Below, piece after piece: positions 55,273-63,374 of a stretch of 64,000 nt of DNA. The stretch lies in contig MVDH01000001.1 of the NCBI GenBank assembly GCA_003056245.1, forward strand, positions 677,679 to 741,678. The letters run 5' to 3'. The notes below the pieces were generated by a model. That model worked only from the letters and a program-made list of their open reading frames with translations. It ran no database searches and was not told where the DNA came from. Each line of letters begins with the position of its first letter. The first letter of the stretch is position 1. A program made the translations under genes and the position numbers. This DNA is from Cellvibrio sp. 79. GTDB taxonomy: Bacteria; Pseudomonadota; Gammaproteobacteria; Pseudomonadales; Cellvibrionaceae.

Positions 55273-56262
55273 ATGAGTGTTAATCACCCACCGGAATTAC
55301 TTAATACGAATGCCACCCCGATTAATTCGTCGTTAAATTCGGCGAGTTGGGAGCTGGATAAAATCGTGCAGGAGTTGCGCAATGCACGCAATGACTGGCG
55401 CGCGCAACGCGGGCGTTCACGTGAGCCGGGGTTGCGCGAATTACCATCGCGCGATGCGTTGCAGCAAATTATTCGTGAACTCTGCGGTGCATTGTTTCCG
55501 ATGCGTTTGGGGCCGCAAGAATTGCGTGAAGAGACTGAAGATTATTATGTAGGCCACACTCTCGACGCAGCGCTTAATGAGCTGTTGCGCCAGGTGCAAC
55601 TGGAATTGATTTATTTTGCTCGTCAACAAAACGCTGACGATGATGAAACTGTTTTAAAAGTTCAGGCCAATCAAATCATTCGTTTATTTGCCGCCGCTTT
55701 ACCAGAACTGCGCCGTACGCTGGATGTCGATATTCAAGCGGCATTTCAGGGCGATCCGGCTGCGCGTAGCGTCGATGAAGTGTTGCTGTGTTATCCCGGT
55801 GTGCTCGCCATTATCCATCATCGTTTAGCCCATACCCTTTACCAATTAGGTGTGCCTCTATTGGCTCGTATTGTTGCTGAGTTAGCCCATTCGCTGACGG
55901 GAATTGATATTCATCCCGGTGCCGAAATCGGTAGTGGATTTTTTATTGATCATGGTACCGGTGTAGTGATTGGTGAAACGGCAGTCATCGGCGAGCGAGT
56001 GCGTATTTATCAAGCGGTTACCTTAGGGGCAAAAACATTTCCCACTGACGATAAAGGGCATTTGCAGAAAGGCCTGCCGCGTCATCCTATCGTAGAAGAT
56101 GAAGTTGTGATTTACGCCGGTGCGACTGTGCTGGGGCGTATCACAATCGGTAAAGGATCAGTCATTGGCGGTAATGTCTGGCTGACTCGCAGTGTTCCAC
56201 CCGGTTCAAGTATTACCCAGGCAAGTTCCCGTCACCAGGCGCCGCAGGAGGCCGATGTATGA
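55273..56262 (+). CDS. epsC: serine O-acetyltransferase (EpsC/SrpH type)
   Basis: Cytoplasmic 329-aa enzyme making O-acetylserine from serine and acetyl-CoA, the precursor of cysteine. The N-terminal helical region (to ~195) is longer than in short CysE. The left-handed beta-helix follows with GIDIHPGAEIGSGFFIDHGT, GVVIGETAVIGERVRIYQAV, TLGAKTFPTD, PIVEDEVVIYAGATVLGRIT and GSVIGGNVWLTRSVPPGS. The catalytic Asp/His lie in the ID-H segments. Its stop overlaps the XRE start by 4 bp (ATGA), indicating translational coupling. It would supply cysteine as the substrate for the encapsulated desulfurase. Confidence 0.93.
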   Translation: MSVNHPPELLNTNATPINSSLNSASWELDKIVQELRNARNDWRAQRGRSREPGLRELPSRDALQQIIRELCGALFPMRLGPQELREETEDYYVGHTLDAALNELLRQVQLELIYFARQQNADDDETVLKVQANQIIRLFAAALPELRRTLDVDIQAAFQGDPAARSVDEVLLCYPGVLAIIHHRLAHTLYQLGVPLLARIVAELAHSLTGIDIHPGAEIGSGFFIDHGTGVVIGETAVIGERVRIYQAVTLGAKTFPTDDKGHLQKGLPRHPIVEDEVVIYAGATVLGRITIGKGSVIGGNVWLTRSVPPGSSITQASSRHQAPQEADV

Positions 56263-56492
56263 GTATTAATGTGTATTTTGGGCGCGTGGTGAAACAGCTG
56301 CGCGATACCCGTCGTTTATCACAAGAAGCGTTAGCTGAGCGTGCAGATTTAAATCGCACTTATTTGGGCGAAGTCGAGCGTGGCGTTGCAATTCCATCCC
56401 TCGCCACCATCGCAAAAATTGCGACTGCATTAAACCTTCCCACGTCGGATTTGATCGCACGCAGTGAGAATTTGCTGAATAGCGAATTATAA
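56259..56492 (+). CDS. small XRE-type HTH regulator
   Basis: Single-domain helix-turn-helix protein of 77 aa. The HTH_3 pattern spans ~10-66: VKQLRDTRRLSQEALAERAD, LNRTYLGEVERGVAIPSLAT, IAKIATALNLPTSDLI. There is no sensor domain. It overlaps the acetyltransferase gene by 4 bp and precedes the shell gene by 224 bp, so it probably controls the locus; the repeated 11-mer before the rhodanese and shell genes is a candidate binding site. Confidence 0.9.
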   Translation: MSINVYFGRVVKQLRDTRRLSQEALAERADLNRTYLGEVERGVAIPSLATIAKIATALNLPTSDLIARSENLLNSEL

Positions 56493-56504
56493 CAAGCCGA
56501 GTTA

Positions 56505-56530
56505 GCAAGTGTTGAGTAATCAACACTTGC
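56505..56530 (+). terminator. perfect 11-bp hairpin after the XRE gene
   Basis: GCAAGTGTTGA and TCAACACTTGC flank a four-base loop. There is no T-run, so it may attenuate rather than end transcription before the shell gene. Confidence 0.6.
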
Positions 56531-56614
56531 AGTCTTAAAAAACCTTCACATTTATTTAACTAATTCCCGGTAATTATTTACGCGGGACAGGGTGACGTTT
56601 TTTTATTCGTTTGA

Positions 56615-56625
56615 TGACGGCTATA
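56615..56625 (-). promoter_or_regulatory. candidate operator TATAGCCGTCA (shell side)
   Basis: TGACGGCTATA on the plus strand is the exact inverse complement of the motif at 54557. It lies about 90 bp before the shell start, close to the same distance as the copy before the rhodanese. Confidence 0.45.
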
Positions 56626-56716
56626 GCAGGTTGTTCACTTCTTAGATCAATGCGATCTTAGCTTAGTACGATTTCTTCTATGGGTTTTTACGACATTTTT
56701 CTTAAGGAGTTTCGGC

Positions 56717-57652
56717 ATGTCTACCGAAAATGAAATTCAATCTGCACTTGGTGATAACGCAGCGCGCCAGCTTGCCAACGCAACGAAAACTACACCGCAA
56801 TTATCAACTATTACTCCGCGCTGGCTTGTCCATTTCCTGCAATGGGTTCCGGTTGAGGCTGGTATTTTTCGTTTGAACCGTGTGAAAAATCCGACTCGCG
56901 TTACCGTGACTTGCTCGCAACGTGACGAGTCAGAAATCAAACCTACTTTTGTGGACTACGAAGATAAGCCGCGCGAATATTTCCTGAATGCGGTTACCAG
57001 TGTCGTGGATGTCCATACTCGCGTTTCGGATTTGTATAACAGCCCGCACGATCAAATTAAAGAACAATTGCGTTTGACCATCGAGACAATTAAAGAGCGT
57101 CAGGAAAGCGAACTGATTAATAACCCTGAGTACGGTTTGCTCGCAAATGTTGATGAAACCCAGCGCATTTCGACACTCACCGGTGCACCAACCCCGGATG
57201 ATTTTGATGAGTTGTTGGTAAAAGTATGGAAAGAGCCAGGCTTCTTCCTTGCACACCCTTTAGCGATTGCCGCGTTCGGCCGTGAATGTACCCGTCGTGG
57301 TGTACCGCCACCAACAGTCAGTTTATTTGGTTCGCAATTTATTACCTGGCGCGGCGTGCCGTTAATTCCTTCTGACAAATTACCCATTGATGAAGACGGC
57401 AAAACCAAAATTTTATTGATCCGTGTTGGCGATAAACGTCAAGGTGTTATTGGTTTGTACCAGCCCGGTTTAGCGGGTCAGCAAAGCCCCGGTTTATCCA
57501 TTCGTTTTATGGGGATTGGCCGCAACGCAATTGCATCTTATTTGATTTCACTTTACTGCTCGCTCGCTGTTTTGACTGAAGATGCAGTGGCCGTTCTGGA
57601 AGATGTGGATGTGAGCAAGTATCACGATTATCCAGATACTTATAAGCAATAA
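56717..57652 (+). CDS. srpI: family 2A encapsulin shell protein (SrpI type)
   Basis: HK97-fold shell protein of 311 aa that assembles a protein nanocompartment. The sequence agrees with the SrpI family through LATATKTTPQLSTITPRWL-like residues at 18-38, WVPVEAGIFRLNRVKNPT, FVDYEDKPREYFLNAVTSVV, an E-loop-like segment, NNPEYGLL, VSLFGSQFITWRGVPLIPSD, QSPGLSIRFMGIGRNAIASY and LISLYCSLAVLTEDAVAVLE. Length matches the family, and family 2A is known to carry cysteine desulfurase cargo, here encoded next. It is preceded by a hairpin and the operator-like 11-mer. AAGGAG lies before the ATG. Confidence 0.92.
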   Translation: MSTENEIQSALGDNAARQLANATKTTPQLSTITPRWLVHFLQWVPVEAGIFRLNRVKNPTRVTVTCSQRDESEIKPTFVDYEDKPREYFLNAVTSVVDVHTRVSDLYNSPHDQIKEQLRLTIETIKERQESELINNPEYGLLANVDETQRISTLTGAPTPDDFDELLVKVWKEPGFFLAHPLAIAAFGRECTRRGVPPPTVSLFGSQFITWRGVPLIPSDKLPIDEDGKTKILLIRVGDKRQGVIGLYQPGLAGQQSPGLSIRFMGIGRNAIASYLISLYCSLAVLTEDAVAVLEDVDVSKYHDYPDTYKQ

Positions 57653-57742
57653 TGTAAGGCAAACAGTCATTTATATTTGCTTCATTTGTATTGAATTCTG
57701 TCTTACGAAAAAGTATCCAGAAAACAATTCCGAGTATTGTTT

Positions 57743-59659
57743 ATGAGTGAATATCCAGAACCTAATGGTTTACCCGATTTGGAAAACCTTGTTTCGCTGG
57801 CCAATGAAATGTTTCAGGCATTGCCGAATGCAGCGCCGTTTTTTGCAGGCATTTCCGGATTACAAGCGGCGTCAGCAACTAATTCAGGTGCTAATCCCAT
57901 CGCGCGACCGCAAGCTGGCGTAACGGCGGCACCGCCGCCGGTAACCAGCCCTGCGGTTGAGCGTCAGGCATCTGCAGCGCCTAATTATTATTTTGCAGAA
58001 AATGCCAATCAATATCCGCTCGCTAACATTCAGGTGGAGCAATTGGCAACGCAGGTTTCTCCCCAGGCATTTGGTTTGCCGGGCGAGGCTGATTTGCGCG
58101 AGTTACTGGGAGAAAATCGTTTCGTAACCCAGGCGCCCGCAGCAGCGCGACCTTCTGTACCGGACTTAAAAGTTCCGCATGCACTGGAGTCGCGCGTGGG
58201 TGATTATCATCAACCGCAAGCTGTAGGTAGTGATCGTGTGGCGGCACAACCGTCGCATCTTCCGGGCGAGCGCGATGTGCAGCAGTTACTTGCCGCAGAA
58301 TTTAGTTTCACCCGGTTTGATGGTCCTGCATCGGCCGCAACACCAGCACCGGATTCACGTTTTTATTTTCTTGATTCGGGTGCGCAGCCGGTGTTTGGCA
58401 ATACACCGAAAACCAATGTGTTTGCAGCGGAGCAGCAAGGCTTTGATGTCAATGCGATTCGTCGCGATTTTCCAATCCTGTCTGAACGTGTGAATGGTAA
58501 ACCGTTGGTATGGTTTGATAATGCCGCGACTACGCATAAGCCAAAAGCAGTGATTGACCGCATCAGTTATTTTTATGAGCACGAAAATTCCAATATCCAT
58601 CGCGCTGCGCATGAATTGGCTGCGCGTGCGACTGATGCTTACGAAGGTGCGCGCAATAAAGTAGCAAAATTTATCGGCGCCAGATCGGCTGACGATATTA
58701 TTTTTGTGCGCGGAACTACCGAAGGTATCAACCTGATTGCGAATACTTTCGGCAAGCAGCGCGTAGGTGAGGGCGATGAAATTATTGTGTCGCAACTCGA
58801 ACACCACGCGAATATTGTGCCCTGGTATTTGTTAGCGCAGCGTGTAGGTGCAAAAATCCGCGTTATTCCCGTGGATGATAACGGGCAAATTTTGCTGGAT
58901 GAATATCGCAAACTGATTAACAGCCGCACCAAAATTATTTCGGTGACGCAAGTATCGAATGCGTTGGGCACCGTGACACCGATTAAAGAAATCATCGATA
59001 TTGGCCACAGTTTTGGTGTGCCAGTTATTGTTGATGGTGCACAATCAGTTTCGCATATGCGCGTAAATGTGCAGGCGCTGGATGCAGACTTCTTTGTGTT
59101 CTCCGGGCACAAGATTTTTGGTCCAACCGGCATTGGTGTGGTTTATGGTAAAGCGGAGCATTTGCAACACCTCGAACCATGGCAAGGCGGCGGTAATATG
59201 ATCGCTGATGTTACTTTTGAGCGTGTTGTGTTTCAGGGCGCGCCCAATCGTTTTGAGGCGGGTACGGGAAATATTGCTGATGCAGTAGGTTTGGGTGCGG
59301 CGCTGGATTATGTGGATCGTGTTGGTATCGAGCGTATTGCCCGTTACGAACATGATCTACTGGATTACGCGACTCATCGTTTGCGTCCTATTCCCGGTGT
59401 GCGCATCATTGGTACCGCTGCCGATAAAGCGAGCGTATTGTCATTTACCCTTGCAGGTTACAAAACGGAAGAGGTGGGGGCAGAATTAAATCGCGAAGGT
59501 ATAGCGGTGCGTTCCGGCCACCATTGCGCACAACCGATTTTACGCCGCTTTGGTGTAGAGGCGACGGTGCGGCCGAGCTTTGCGTTTTATAACACTTGCG
59601 AAGAGATCGATTTATTTATTTCCGTGGTGACGCGTTTGGCTCACGCCCGAAAAAATTAA
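57743..59659 (+). CDS. cysteine desulfurase with encapsulin cargo extension
   Basis: PLP enzyme of 638 aa that removes sulfur from cysteine. Residues 1 to ~230 are a Pro/Ala-rich disordered extension with two repeated motif pairs: YYFAENA (82-88)/FYFLDSGA (207-214) and GLPGEADLRELLG (111-123)/LPGERDVQQLL (173-183). This is the known cargo-loading region of family 2A encapsulin desulfurases. The SufS-type catalytic part begins at ~236; Lys457 (SGHKIFGPTG) binds PLP and Cys595 (RSGHHCAQP) carries the persulfide. ATG at 57743 is used. A terminator follows. Sulfur may accumulate inside the shell, as reported for related systems. Confidence 0.93.
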   Translation: MSEYPEPNGLPDLENLVSLANEMFQALPNAAPFFAGISGLQAASATNSGANPIARPQAGVTAAPPPVTSPAVERQASAAPNYYFAENANQYPLANIQVEQLATQVSPQAFGLPGEADLRELLGENRFVTQAPAAARPSVPDLKVPHALESRVGDYHQPQAVGSDRVAAQPSHLPGERDVQQLLAAEFSFTRFDGPASAATPAPDSRFYFLDSGAQPVFGNTPKTNVFAAEQQGFDVNAIRRDFPILSERVNGKPLVWFDNAATTHKPKAVIDRISYFYEHENSNIHRAAHELAARATDAYEGARNKVAKFIGARSADDIIFVRGTTEGINLIANTFGKQRVGEGDEIIVSQLEHHANIVPWYLLAQRVGAKIRVIPVDDNGQILLDEYRKLINSRTKIISVTQVSNALGTVTPIKEIIDIGHSFGVPVIVDGAQSVSHMRVNVQALDADFFVFSGHKIFGPTGIGVVYGKAEHLQHLEPWQGGGNMIADVTFERVVFQGAPNRFEAGTGNIADAVGLGAALDYVDRVGIERIARYEHDLLDYATHRLRPIPGVRIIGTAADKASVLSFTLAGYKTEEVGAELNREGIAVRSGHHCAQPILRRFGVEATVRPSFAFYNTCEEIDLFISVVTRLAHARKN

Positions 59660-59677
59660 TTACTTTTTTGATACATC

Positions 59678-59713
59678 AAGCCCTCATCTCTCATAGAGAC
59701 GAGGGCTTTTTTT
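59678..59713 (+). terminator. intrinsic terminator ending the encapsulin locus
   Basis: AAGCCCTC-x-TCTCT pairs with AGAGA-x-GAGGGCTT with one mismatch and a three-base loop, followed by a T-run. Confidence 0.88.
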
Positions 59714-59750
59714 CGCGCCCCGAACATTCCGGGCATTTTGCGATGCAGTA

Positions 59751-61820
59751 TTATTTCAGTTTCAATTCTTTCACTAAGTCATCGGCTTTGTATACTTTCT
59801 TTAATGCCTCGCTAATCGCAGCGGTGTGCACCGATACCGCACGATTTACCGCTTCGTCGTAGAAATAGCTTCCACCTAACGATTGGATGTTGCCGTCAAA
59901 TATCAAGCCTACCAGTTCGCCTTTGGCATTAATGAGTGGACTGCCCGAGTTGCCACCGACTATGTCGTTTGTCGATACCTGGTTGAAGCGGGCTTTATGA
60001 TTTAGTTTTTTCTGGGCGCTTACCCAGGTATCCGCTAATTTGAAGGGGTCATATTCAGTCGCACGGTTAAATAGGCCGCTAATATCTGTAAAAGGTTTTA
60101 CCGCTGTGCCGCGCTCATCCCATCCACGAATGACACCGTGGGAGAGGCGTAGTGAAAAAGTCGCGTCGGGATAAACAGCGGTGCCTTTAAAAGCAAAGCG
60201 CGCTTTAGCGAGTTGTTCAATTGCCGCTTTTTGCACCGGTTCTATTTGATGATCATATTGTTCATGTAATTTGCGGCCATATTCATCCAGCGTACGCGCC
60301 AACTCGATAGCGGGATCATTGCTGTTTTTTATCGCCGCTGCTCCGCCTTCCCATAATTGTTTGCGCAATTTTGCATCGCCCAATTTACTTTGGCTGACAA
60401 TTTTTTGTGCAAGGGATTCAGGGGATTCTTTACCGAGAATGCGTTTAACAATCGGGTTATCTACGCCCAGTTTTTCGCGCAATTTACTTAATGACCAGCT
60501 CAGTTTTAGTTGCTCAAATTCGGGGTAAAGCGGCGTTTCAGCAAATAAACCTGCTTGCACACCTGGAAGCGCAGCTTGGGAAAATTCGCGCAAGCGTTCA
60601 GCGTCGGGCTTTTCCAGTTCTCCGGTGCCGCGCACCAATGTTCTAGCCCAGGTCACTTGCTGTGATAAAGAGCCCAGACCCAGTTCGATCATGACAAAAT
60701 CCAGATAGATATTGCGCCACGCGCTTTGGGTGTCGCTAATCGTTTTCCACGGGTTGCCGTATTGTTGTGCACGGTTTGCATCGGCTAAAACCCAATTGTG
60801 AAATGCCGTTTCGTCATCGCGTTTTTTTTGCATCACTTCGGGTGAGAGCAGTGCCTGGAACATACCGGTGCGCGCTTTGATTCCGTTTTCAATCATAGTG
60901 AGTTCGGTTTGTGCAATGCGCGCTTGCTCATTGCCTTCACGCGAATATTGCAATAAAAGACCACGGTATTCCGCTGCAAAAATCAAACGAAACGGTAACA
61001 CCAGATCGCGTTGGGTCTCCAGTTCGGTCATGGTAAGCAAGCGTTGGGTTGTCCCCGGGTGCCCCAGTGTCATCACCAGTTCATTTTCATTCGCACCTTT
61101 GGGATTTATTGGAAACCAATCGCTGTTAGCAACCGGTTTGCCACCGTCATAAACGCGCAGCAAACTCATATCCAGGTTGTAACGGGGAAAATTAAAATTA
61201 TCCGGATCGCCACCAAAAAAACCGGCTGCATATTCCGGTGAAAATGCCAGGCGCACATCCTGATAGCGAGTGTATTGGTAAACGTGATATTGGCCACCAC
61301 CGTAAAGCTCCACGATATCGCAGCGGCGTTTATCACCGGCATCGCCCACACATTCTTTTTCAATGCGCGATTGCTCGGCCTTTTTTGCATCGCTAAATGC
61401 TTTGCCCGTTAAACCCGTTAATGTTTTTTGCATGCGCGCAGTCACATCTTCAGTTTTTTCGAGACGATTCACTTCCATGCCCGGGCATTGTTTTTCTTCG
61501 TTGCGTGATTTGGCGAGAAAACCTTTATTAACGAAATCCTGTTCTTTGCTGGACAAATCTTCTACGCAGGAAATAACACAATGATGATTGGTTAATACCA
61601 AACCATCAGGCGATACAAAAGATCCTGAGCAACCACCGGCGAGACGCACAGCACTGCGCATGGATTTTTGTACCCATTCTGCCGTTGGTTTGAATTGGTA
61701 ATTTTTCTCCAGATCAGCATAGGGGAGGTTATCGAGTGTCCACATACCTTCGGCGGCGAATAATGGGCTGGTCATCGCTAACCCGCTCGCAATTAAAAAC
61801 ACCCTTGTCGCATTTCGCAT
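59751..61820 (-). CDS. S46-family dipeptidyl peptidase (DPP7/DPP11 type)
   Basis: Exported serine dipeptidyl peptidase of 689 aa. Signal peptide ends FAAEG. MWTLDNLP and GGCSGSFVSPDGLVLTNHHC (His80) open the chymotrypsin-like fold, and DIVGGNSGSPLINAKGELVG carries Ser625. FSPEYAAGFFGGDPDNFNFP with the catalytic Asp and the intervening helical domain are standard for the family, and length is normal (~700). It releases dipeptides in the periplasm. S1 specificity cannot be stated with confidence from what I can see. Confidence 0.92.
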   Translation of the reverse strand: MRNATRVFLIASGLAMTSPLFAAEGMWTLDNLPYADLEKNYQFKPTAEWVQKSMRSAVRLAGGCSGSFVSPDGLVLTNHHCVISCVEDLSSKEQDFVNKGFLAKSRNEEKQCPGMEVNRLEKTEDVTARMQKTLTGLTGKAFSDAKKAEQSRIEKECVGDAGDKRRCDIVELYGGGQYHVYQYTRYQDVRLAFSPEYAAGFFGGDPDNFNFPRYNLDMSLLRVYDGGKPVANSDWFPINPKGANENELVMTLGHPGTTQRLLTMTELETQRDLVLPFRLIFAAEYRGLLLQYSREGNEQARIAQTELTMIENGIKARTGMFQALLSPEVMQKKRDDETAFHNWVLADANRAQQYGNPWKTISDTQSAWRNIYLDFVMIELGLGSLSQQVTWARTLVRGTGELEKPDAERLREFSQAALPGVQAGLFAETPLYPEFEQLKLSWSLSKLREKLGVDNPIVKRILGKESPESLAQKIVSQSKLGDAKLRKQLWEGGAAAIKNSNDPAIELARTLDEYGRKLHEQYDHQIEPVQKAAIEQLAKARFAFKGTAVYPDATFSLRLSHGVIRGWDERGTAVKPFTDISGLFNRATEYDPFKLADTWVSAQKKLNHKARFNQVSTNDIVGGNSGSPLINAKGELVGLIFDGNIQSLGGSYFYDEAVNRAVSVHTAAISEALKKVYKADDLVKELKLK

Positions 61821-62009
61821 AGGTAAACTCCTGCTATTAAACGGTTGGTTGAATTAAAGAGTGGCTGAAGTGTAAACCAGTAACCCGGGCCCTGCCTATG
61901 CATGTACAATTTTTTGCGCTATTGCACTTACTGTATGTGGCGGCTTTTGCTGCTAGTATGTGCGCCGTGTTGAATTTAATTTGAATAAGATAAAAGAGTA
62001 TCCAGCGTT

Positions 62010-63374
62010 ATGTCAGGTCCACGTATTCTGGTCATTGAAGACAATCGGGAAATTCGCCTGTCCGCACATTTTGTATTGGAAGATTTTGGTTTTCAGGTGG
62101 AGACTCTGGATAACCCTGCCTTAGCCAAACCCTGGTTGTTGCAACATGCGACAGATTTAATTTTGCTGGATATGAATTTTGAACGGGATACAACTTCCGG
62201 CGAAGAAGGGCTGGAATTCTTGCGTTGGCTGAAACAGCAGGGAATCGAAATTCCGTTGGTGGCGATGACAGCTTGGTCCAATACCGAATTGGTAGTAAAA
62301 GCCATGCAGTTGGGAGCCGGGGATTTTATTGAGAAACCCTGGAACAACCAGCGTTTGCATCAGGTGTTGCAGCAACAATTACAATTACAACAACTCGCGC
62401 GCGGCAATCGCGCACTGCAACAGCGGTTGGAACAAGCGCAACCGGAATTGGTATGGCGCAGCGATGTGATGAATCGTTTAATGGAACAACTGGCCGCCGT
62501 TGCATTTAGCGAAGCAAGTATTTTATTGACCGGTGAAAACGGAACCGGAAAGAGCCATTTGGCGCAGTGGATTCACAGCCAGTCTGCGCGTGCAGCGCAA
62601 CCATTTATTGCCGTTAATATGGGCGCGATTCCCGAAACATTATTTGAAAGCGAAATGTTTGGCCATAAAAAAGGCGCGTTTACCGATGCAAAGGAAAACC
62701 GCATTGGCCGTTTTGAATTGGCGCAGCAGGGCAGTTTGTTTCTGGATGAAATTGCGTGTATTCCCGTTGCACAACAAAGCAAATTGTTGCGCGTATTGGA
62801 ATCCGGTGAATTTGAAATGCTGGGTTCCAGTCGCACGCTACGTGCTGATGTGCGTCTGCTGAGCGCGACCAATAGTGATTTCAATCAGTTAATCCGTGAG
62901 GGTTCGTTCCGGCAGGATTTATATTATCGCTTGAATACCCTGGAGTTTCGTGTTCCTGCACTGCGCGAACGCGCAGAGGATATTCCTGCACTTGCCAATT
63001 ATTTTATTCACAAACACGGACAACGCTATCGCAAACCGGAGTTAGCCCTTTCTAATTGCGCGCAAAAATTATTAACCGCTTACGCATGGCCGGGAAATAT
63101 TCGCGAATTAAGCCATATGATGGAACGTGCGGTGTTATTGGCGCACACCGGAGAGCTAACAGCAGCGCAATTTAATTTGCCGGGCGCAATACAATCCCCA
63201 AATCAAACTTTGCCGATGATTACGCTTGATGAAGCGGAACAACAGCTCATTCGTCAGGCGCTTGAAAAAACGCTCAATAATAAGCAACAGGCGGCAGATT
63301 TATTGGGTATTACCAAATCATCGCTATACCGCCGGTTGGAAAAATACGGATTGATCAATCCGGGTGAAAATTAA
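62010..63374 (+). CDS. NtrC-type sigma-54-dependent response regulator
   Basis: Two-component regulator of 454 aa. Receiver domain residues 1-120 with phosphoacceptor Asp54 (LILLDMNF), acidic pair Glu10/Asp11 and Lys109 (FIEKPW). A short glutamine-rich linker leads to the AAA+ domain: Walker A GENGTGKS at 175-182, L1 loop GAFTDA (222-227; GAFTGA variant), LFLDEI Walker B, and the Fis-type HTH at the end (TLNNKQQAADLLGITKSSLYRRLEKYGL). No histidine kinase is adjacent on the right; it may lie elsewhere. The stop overlaps the convergent acyltransferase stop. Confidence 0.93.
   Translation: MSGPRILVIEDNREIRLSAHFVLEDFGFQVETLDNPALAKPWLLQHATDLILLDMNFERDTTSGEEGLEFLRWLKQQGIEIPLVAMTAWSNTELVVKAMQLGAGDFIEKPWNNQRLHQVLQQQLQLQQLARGNRALQQRLEQAQPELVWRSDVMNRLMEQLAAVAFSEASILLTGENGTGKSHLAQWIHSQSARAAQPFIAVNMGAIPETLFESEMFGHKKGAFTDAKENRIGRFELAQQGSLFLDEIACIPVAQQSKLLRVLESGEFEMLGSSRTLRADVRLLSATNSDFNQLIREGSFRQDLYYRLNTLEFRVPALRERAEDIPALANYFIHKHGQRYRKPELALSNCAQKLLTAYAWPGNIRELSHMMERAVLLAHTGELTAAQFNLPGAIQSPNQTLPMITLDEAEQQLIRQALEKTLNNKQQAADLLGITKSSLYRRLEKYGLINPGEN

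Noticed and set aside
57743-58440. Long N-terminal extension of the desulfurase considered a mis-called start or gene fusion error
   Set aside because: The frame is open with conserved motifs, and such extensions are the known cargo region in family 2A encapsulin systems.
62673-62690. GAFTDA instead of GAFTGA in the sigma-54 regulator, considered a broken loop
   Set aside because: GAFTDA occurs naturally in other members; the rest of the AAA+ motifs are intact.
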